A model generated the notes under the pieces. It worked only from the letters and a program-made list of their open reading frames with translations, did not search any database and had not been told where the DNA came from. This document shows positions 61,401 through 64,000 of a DNA stretch of 64,000 nucleotides, one piece after another (positions within the stretch are counted from its first letter, which is position 1; every line of letters starts with the position of its first letter). Source of the DNA: Azospirillum sp. TSH58 (GTDB taxonomy: Bacteria; Pseudomonadota; Alphaproteobacteria; Azospirillales; Azospirillaceae). The stretch covers positions 1,415,001 through 1,479,000 of the forward strand of contig NZ_CP022367.1 of NCBI RefSeq assembly GCF_003119115.1. Reading direction: 5' to 3'. The translations under genes and the position numbers were made by a program.

Positions 61401-63920
61401 ATGGGCAATCGGAAGCCGGTGGAGCCGGGTGACTTCGCGGTCGCGGACATCGTGGCGGCGGCCGGTGCGGCGGTCGCCGGACGAGCCGTCGCCTGTGGTG
61501 CGGACTGCCCTCCCGACTATCCATCGGCGGCGGCGGTAGCTGCGGCCGGCCGCCGTGGGCGCAAACCCCGTCTGCGGGGCGTGGCGATGACCCTGGCCGC
61601 CATCGCCGTGCTGTCTTTGGGGGCGCTGACGGCGGTGGTCGGATCGACCTTCCTCGGCATCGTCGGCATCGCGGAGGAGGCGCGCACCGCCATCATGCCG
61701 CGCGCCGGCGCCCAGCACCGCGACGCCTTGGCCGTTGCGGACCTGGGCCGGCTGGCCGAGGTGATCCTCAACAGCCGCGACCGAACCCGCCGCGCCGCCG
61801 CCCTGGACGAGGCGGAGGCGTTGGCCGGCCGGTTCGCCCGGGTGCTGGACGCCGGCGCGCTCGACAAGCTCGACCAGACGATGAACGCCTTGCGGCGCGG
61901 CAACCTTCGTGCCGACCTGCTCGACGCGCTGTCCGCCAGCATCGGCGAGCAGCTGGCCGGGGTGGACGACGCGCTGGCCGAGGCCACGGCACTGCTGGCG
62001 GAGCCGGACAAGGCGGTCCAGGACTACGCCTTTCTCAGCAACCTGTACCACCTGCGCCGGCTCTACGGGCTGGCGGCGGCCGGCGAAACGGCGGACCAGC
62101 TCGCGCTGCTGGACGTCGAGGTCCTTGAGCGGCTGCGCAACCAGCAAAGCCTCCTGGACAGCCTCTCCAGCATGAGGACGGGGCCGGCGGCGCAGCCCAA
62201 CCGCCTCGCCATCGTCCTGGACCGCTTCGCGTCGGCGCGCGCGGTGACCGGCCTGCAGCGCGGCCGCCTGTCCGTGCTGGCCCAGGTCCGGGCGGACGGC
62301 GATCTTGCCCGTCGACCGTTGGAAGTGCTGGCCGCCAGCCTGCCGAGCGACGCGGCCATCACCGCGCTCGGCATGATGGACCACATTGCCACCGATGGCG
62401 GGCGCGGATGGTGGGTCGGGTTGGTGGGGGGAGCGGCGGTCATCCTGCTGCTGGGTGGCGTGACGGCGCTGCTGCTGCGCCATGTGGCGGCTCCGCTCCT
62501 GCGCCTCGGCGACACGCTGGACGCCTTGCGGGAAACACCGGAAACCGTGGCGCCACCGCCCGCCTCGCTGGAGGAGTTCGGGCGCATCGGGGCGGCGGTC
62601 GAGCGTTTGGCCGGGGCGTTCGGCGCGTTGCGGCGCCAAGCCGCGGCGTCGCGGGCGAACGAGGGGCGGCTGAGCGCCATTCTCCAGTCCTCGCCCTTTC
62701 CCATCGTCATCGCGCGGCGCACCGACGGGCGCATCCTGTTCGCCAACGCGCCCAGCGCGGACCTTCTGGAGACCACCGGCTCCGCCCTGCTGGACCGGGC
62801 GATGCCGGGTTTCCTGGAGGCGCCGGGAGACTGGGAGGGGATCGCCGACGCTGTGCGCCGACGCGGGCGGCTACCCGACATCGAAACGCGGGTGATAACC
62901 GCCGAGGGACGTCCCTTCTGGGGCGCGCTGTCGGCGATGGCGATGGATCACGACGGCGTGGACTCGCTGTTCGTGGCGCTTCGCGACATCTCCGCGCGCA
63001 AATACGCCGAAAAGACTTTGTTCGCCGCGAAGGAGGAGGCGGAACGCGCGCTGCACGATCTCCACCGGACGCAAAGGAGCCTGATCCAGGCGGAGAAGCT
63101 GGCGTCGCTGGGGGCCCTGGTGGCTGGGGCGGCGCATGAGATCAGCACGCCCGTCGGACTTGGCGTGACCGCCACCAGCCATCTTGCCGAGCAGGCACGG
63201 CAGTTCAAGACCGGCATGACCGATGGGCAACTGCGCCGCCGCGATCTGGAGGAGTTCGTGGACCGGGTCGAGGAGGGGGCCTCCATCATCCTGACCAACC
63301 TGGAGCGCGCCTGCACCCTGGTGGAGAGCGTCAAGCAGGTGGCCGTGGACCGGGCGTCGGAGGCGCGGCGTCCGTTCGAGCTGCGCGGCTATCTCGACGG
63401 CGTGCTCGGCAGCTTGGCCCCGCAACTGAAGGGCACCGGGCATCGGGTGACGCTGGACTGTCCGGACGGGCTGGTCATGGACAGCTATCCCGGCGCCCTG
63501 TCGCAGGTCGTGTCGAATCTGGTCATCAACGCGCTGCTGCACGCCTTCCGGCCCGATGCGCCCGGCACCGTCGCCATCACCGTGCGCACCGGCGGTCCGC
63601 CTCACGCCGGCGCGACGAGCGTCGTGCTGGACGTCGCCGACGATGGCCGCGGCATTCCGCCGGACCAGATCGAGCGCATCTTCGAGCCCTTCTTCACCAC
63701 GCGCCGCGCCGAGGGCGGCAGCGGGCTCGGCCTGCACATCGTCTACGACATCGTCACGGGGACTCTGGGCGGGCGCATCGCCGTGGCGTCTCAGCCGGGG
63801 GCCGGCTGCCGATTCACCATCCATCTGCCATTGGCCGCGTCATCCGGCGCGCCGGCCACCATTCCATCTGCCGCCGTCACGGCCGGCCGCGTCGCGGCGG
63901 AGGAGACGGAACCCGCCTGA
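61401..63920 (+). CDS. PAS sensor histidine kinase
   Basis: About 839 residues; the start is uncertain (ATG 61380 or GTG 61320 are in frame). First membrane helix at about residues 60-85 (AMTLAAIAVLSLGALTAVVG), a long helical periplasmic sensor, second helix (WWVGLVGGAAVILLLGGVTALLLRHVAAPLLRLG in parts), a HAMP-like link, a PAS domain (LSAILQSSPFPIVIARRTDGRILFANAPSADLL), kinase H box GAAHEISTPVGLGVTATS and HATPase (NLVINALLHAF, DDGRGIPPDQIERIFEPFFTTRR, GGSGLGLHIVYDIV). The group resembles TodS/DctB-like kinases. No regulator is adjacent. Confidence 0.9.
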   Translation: MGNRKPVEPGDFAVADIVAAAGAAVAGRAVACGADCPPDYPSAAAVAAAGRRGRKPRLRGVAMTLAAIAVLSLGALTAVVGSTFLGIVGIAEEARTAIMPRAGAQHRDALAVADLGRLAEVILNSRDRTRRAAALDEAEALAGRFARVLDAGALDKLDQTMNALRRGNLRADLLDALSASIGEQLAGVDDALAEATALLAEPDKAVQDYAFLSNLYHLRRLYGLAAAGETADQLALLDVEVLERLRNQQSLLDSLSSMRTGPAAQPNRLAIVLDRFASARAVTGLQRGRLSVLAQVRADGDLARRPLEVLAASLPSDAAITALGMMDHIATDGGRGWWVGLVGGAAVILLLGGVTALLLRHVAAPLLRLGDTLDALRETPETVAPPPASLEEFGRIGAAVERLAGAFGALRRQAAASRANEGRLSAILQSSPFPIVIARRTDGRILFANAPSADLLETTGSALLDRAMPGFLEAPGDWEGIADAVRRRGRLPDIETRVITAEGRPFWGALSAMAMDHDGVDSLFVALRDISARKYAEKTLFAAKEEAERALHDLHRTQRSLIQAEKLASLGALVAGAAHEISTPVGLGVTATSHLAEQARQFKTGMTDGQLRRRDLEEFVDRVEEGASIILTNLERACTLVESVKQVAVDRASEARRPFELRGYLDGVLGSLAPQLKGTGHRVTLDCPDGLVMDSYPGALSQVVSNLVINALLHAFRPDAPGTVAITVRTGGPPHAGATSVVLDVADDGRGIPPDQIERIFEPFFTTRRAEGGSGLGLHIVYDIVTGTLGGRIAVASQPGAGCRFTIHLPLAASSGAPATIPSAAVTAGRVAAEETEPA

Positions 63921-63924
63921 CGGG

Positions 63925-64000
63925 TCAGGCCCGGGCGCGCTCGATCTCGACGCCGACGCTGGCGGCGTCCGGGAACACGTCCAGCTTCTCCACCCGCACC
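63925..64000 (-). CDS. folB: 3' end of a dihydroneopterin aldolase-like gene (truncated by the window)
   Basis: The last 76 bp contain a minus-strand frame ending VRVEKLDVFPDAASVGVEIERARA and a stop at 63925-63927. The pattern VEKLDxxPxAxSVGVEIER is the usual FolB C-terminus in alphaproteobacteria. Only 25 codons are present, so the call is provisional. Convergent with the PAS kinase gene, 4 bp apart. Confidence 0.6.
   Translation of the reverse strand, partial: VRVEKLDVFPDAASVGVEIERARA

Overview
The window is high-GC DNA from an alphaproteobacterium, most like Azospirillum or a close relative in the Rhodospirillales. The placement rests on protein content and style: three TRAP transporters, a LiuR-type MerR regulator over a beta-oxidation operon, the mutY / DUF721 / dsbA-like / smc neighbourhood, a Zur-type palindrome before aztD, and many palindromic intergenic repeats. 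This is an inference; no rRNA is present. The only RNA gene seen is tRNA-Leu(GAG).

Layout. 1-5.9 kb: the 3' part of S-formylglutathione hydrolase, a TAXI-type TRAP transporter with a DUF1611/DgcN-like protein, and a NUDIX hydrolase. 5.9-13.8 kb, minus strand: a sugar-acid operon (FadR-type regulator, zinc dehydrogenase, TRAP dctPQM, altronate dehydratase, tagaturonate reductase). It could take L-galactonate or a similar acid to 2-keto-3-deoxygluconate. 14.2-18.5 kb: tRNA-Leu, a three-gene operon headed by small proteins and ending in a DnaJ-type zinc-finger/membrane protein, and a gene-poor stretch. 18.5-26.6 kb: MscS channel, MFS carrier, glutathione peroxidase, DUF3429, DusA, and an orphan zinc chaperone AztD under a Zur box. 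26.7-33.3 kb: an RpiR-type regulator divergent from a second TRAP system (QMP), then a secreted alpha/alpha-toroid protein and an FAH-family hydrolase. 33.4-42.8 kb: small proteins, a PLP aminotransferase, a sensor kinase and a large alpha-2-macroglobulin that lacks the thioester motif. 43-48.9 kb: LiuR-type regulator, thiolase, FadN-type fusion and acyl-CoA dehydrogenase, closed by a strong terminator. 49-53.2 kb: NarL-type response regulator, CBS protein, OmpW, lipoprotein, FAD oxidoreductase. 53.3-54.4 kb: a sharply AT-rich island with one gene that matches the CdtB (cytolethal distending toxin nuclease) branch of the EEP superfamily. 54.5-64 kb: smc, DsbA-like protein, DUF721, mutY, DUF1194, a PAS sensor kinase and the 3' end of a folB-like gene.

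The most unusual item is the AT-rich CdtB-like gene, which carries all the expected EEP catalytic residues but has no CdtA/CdtC partner. Others are the paired operator-like sites in front of the second TRAP operon, the orphan Zur-controlled aztD, the folded intergenic repeats (one drawable as a three-way junction) and the uncharacterised zinc-finger/membrane protein operon.
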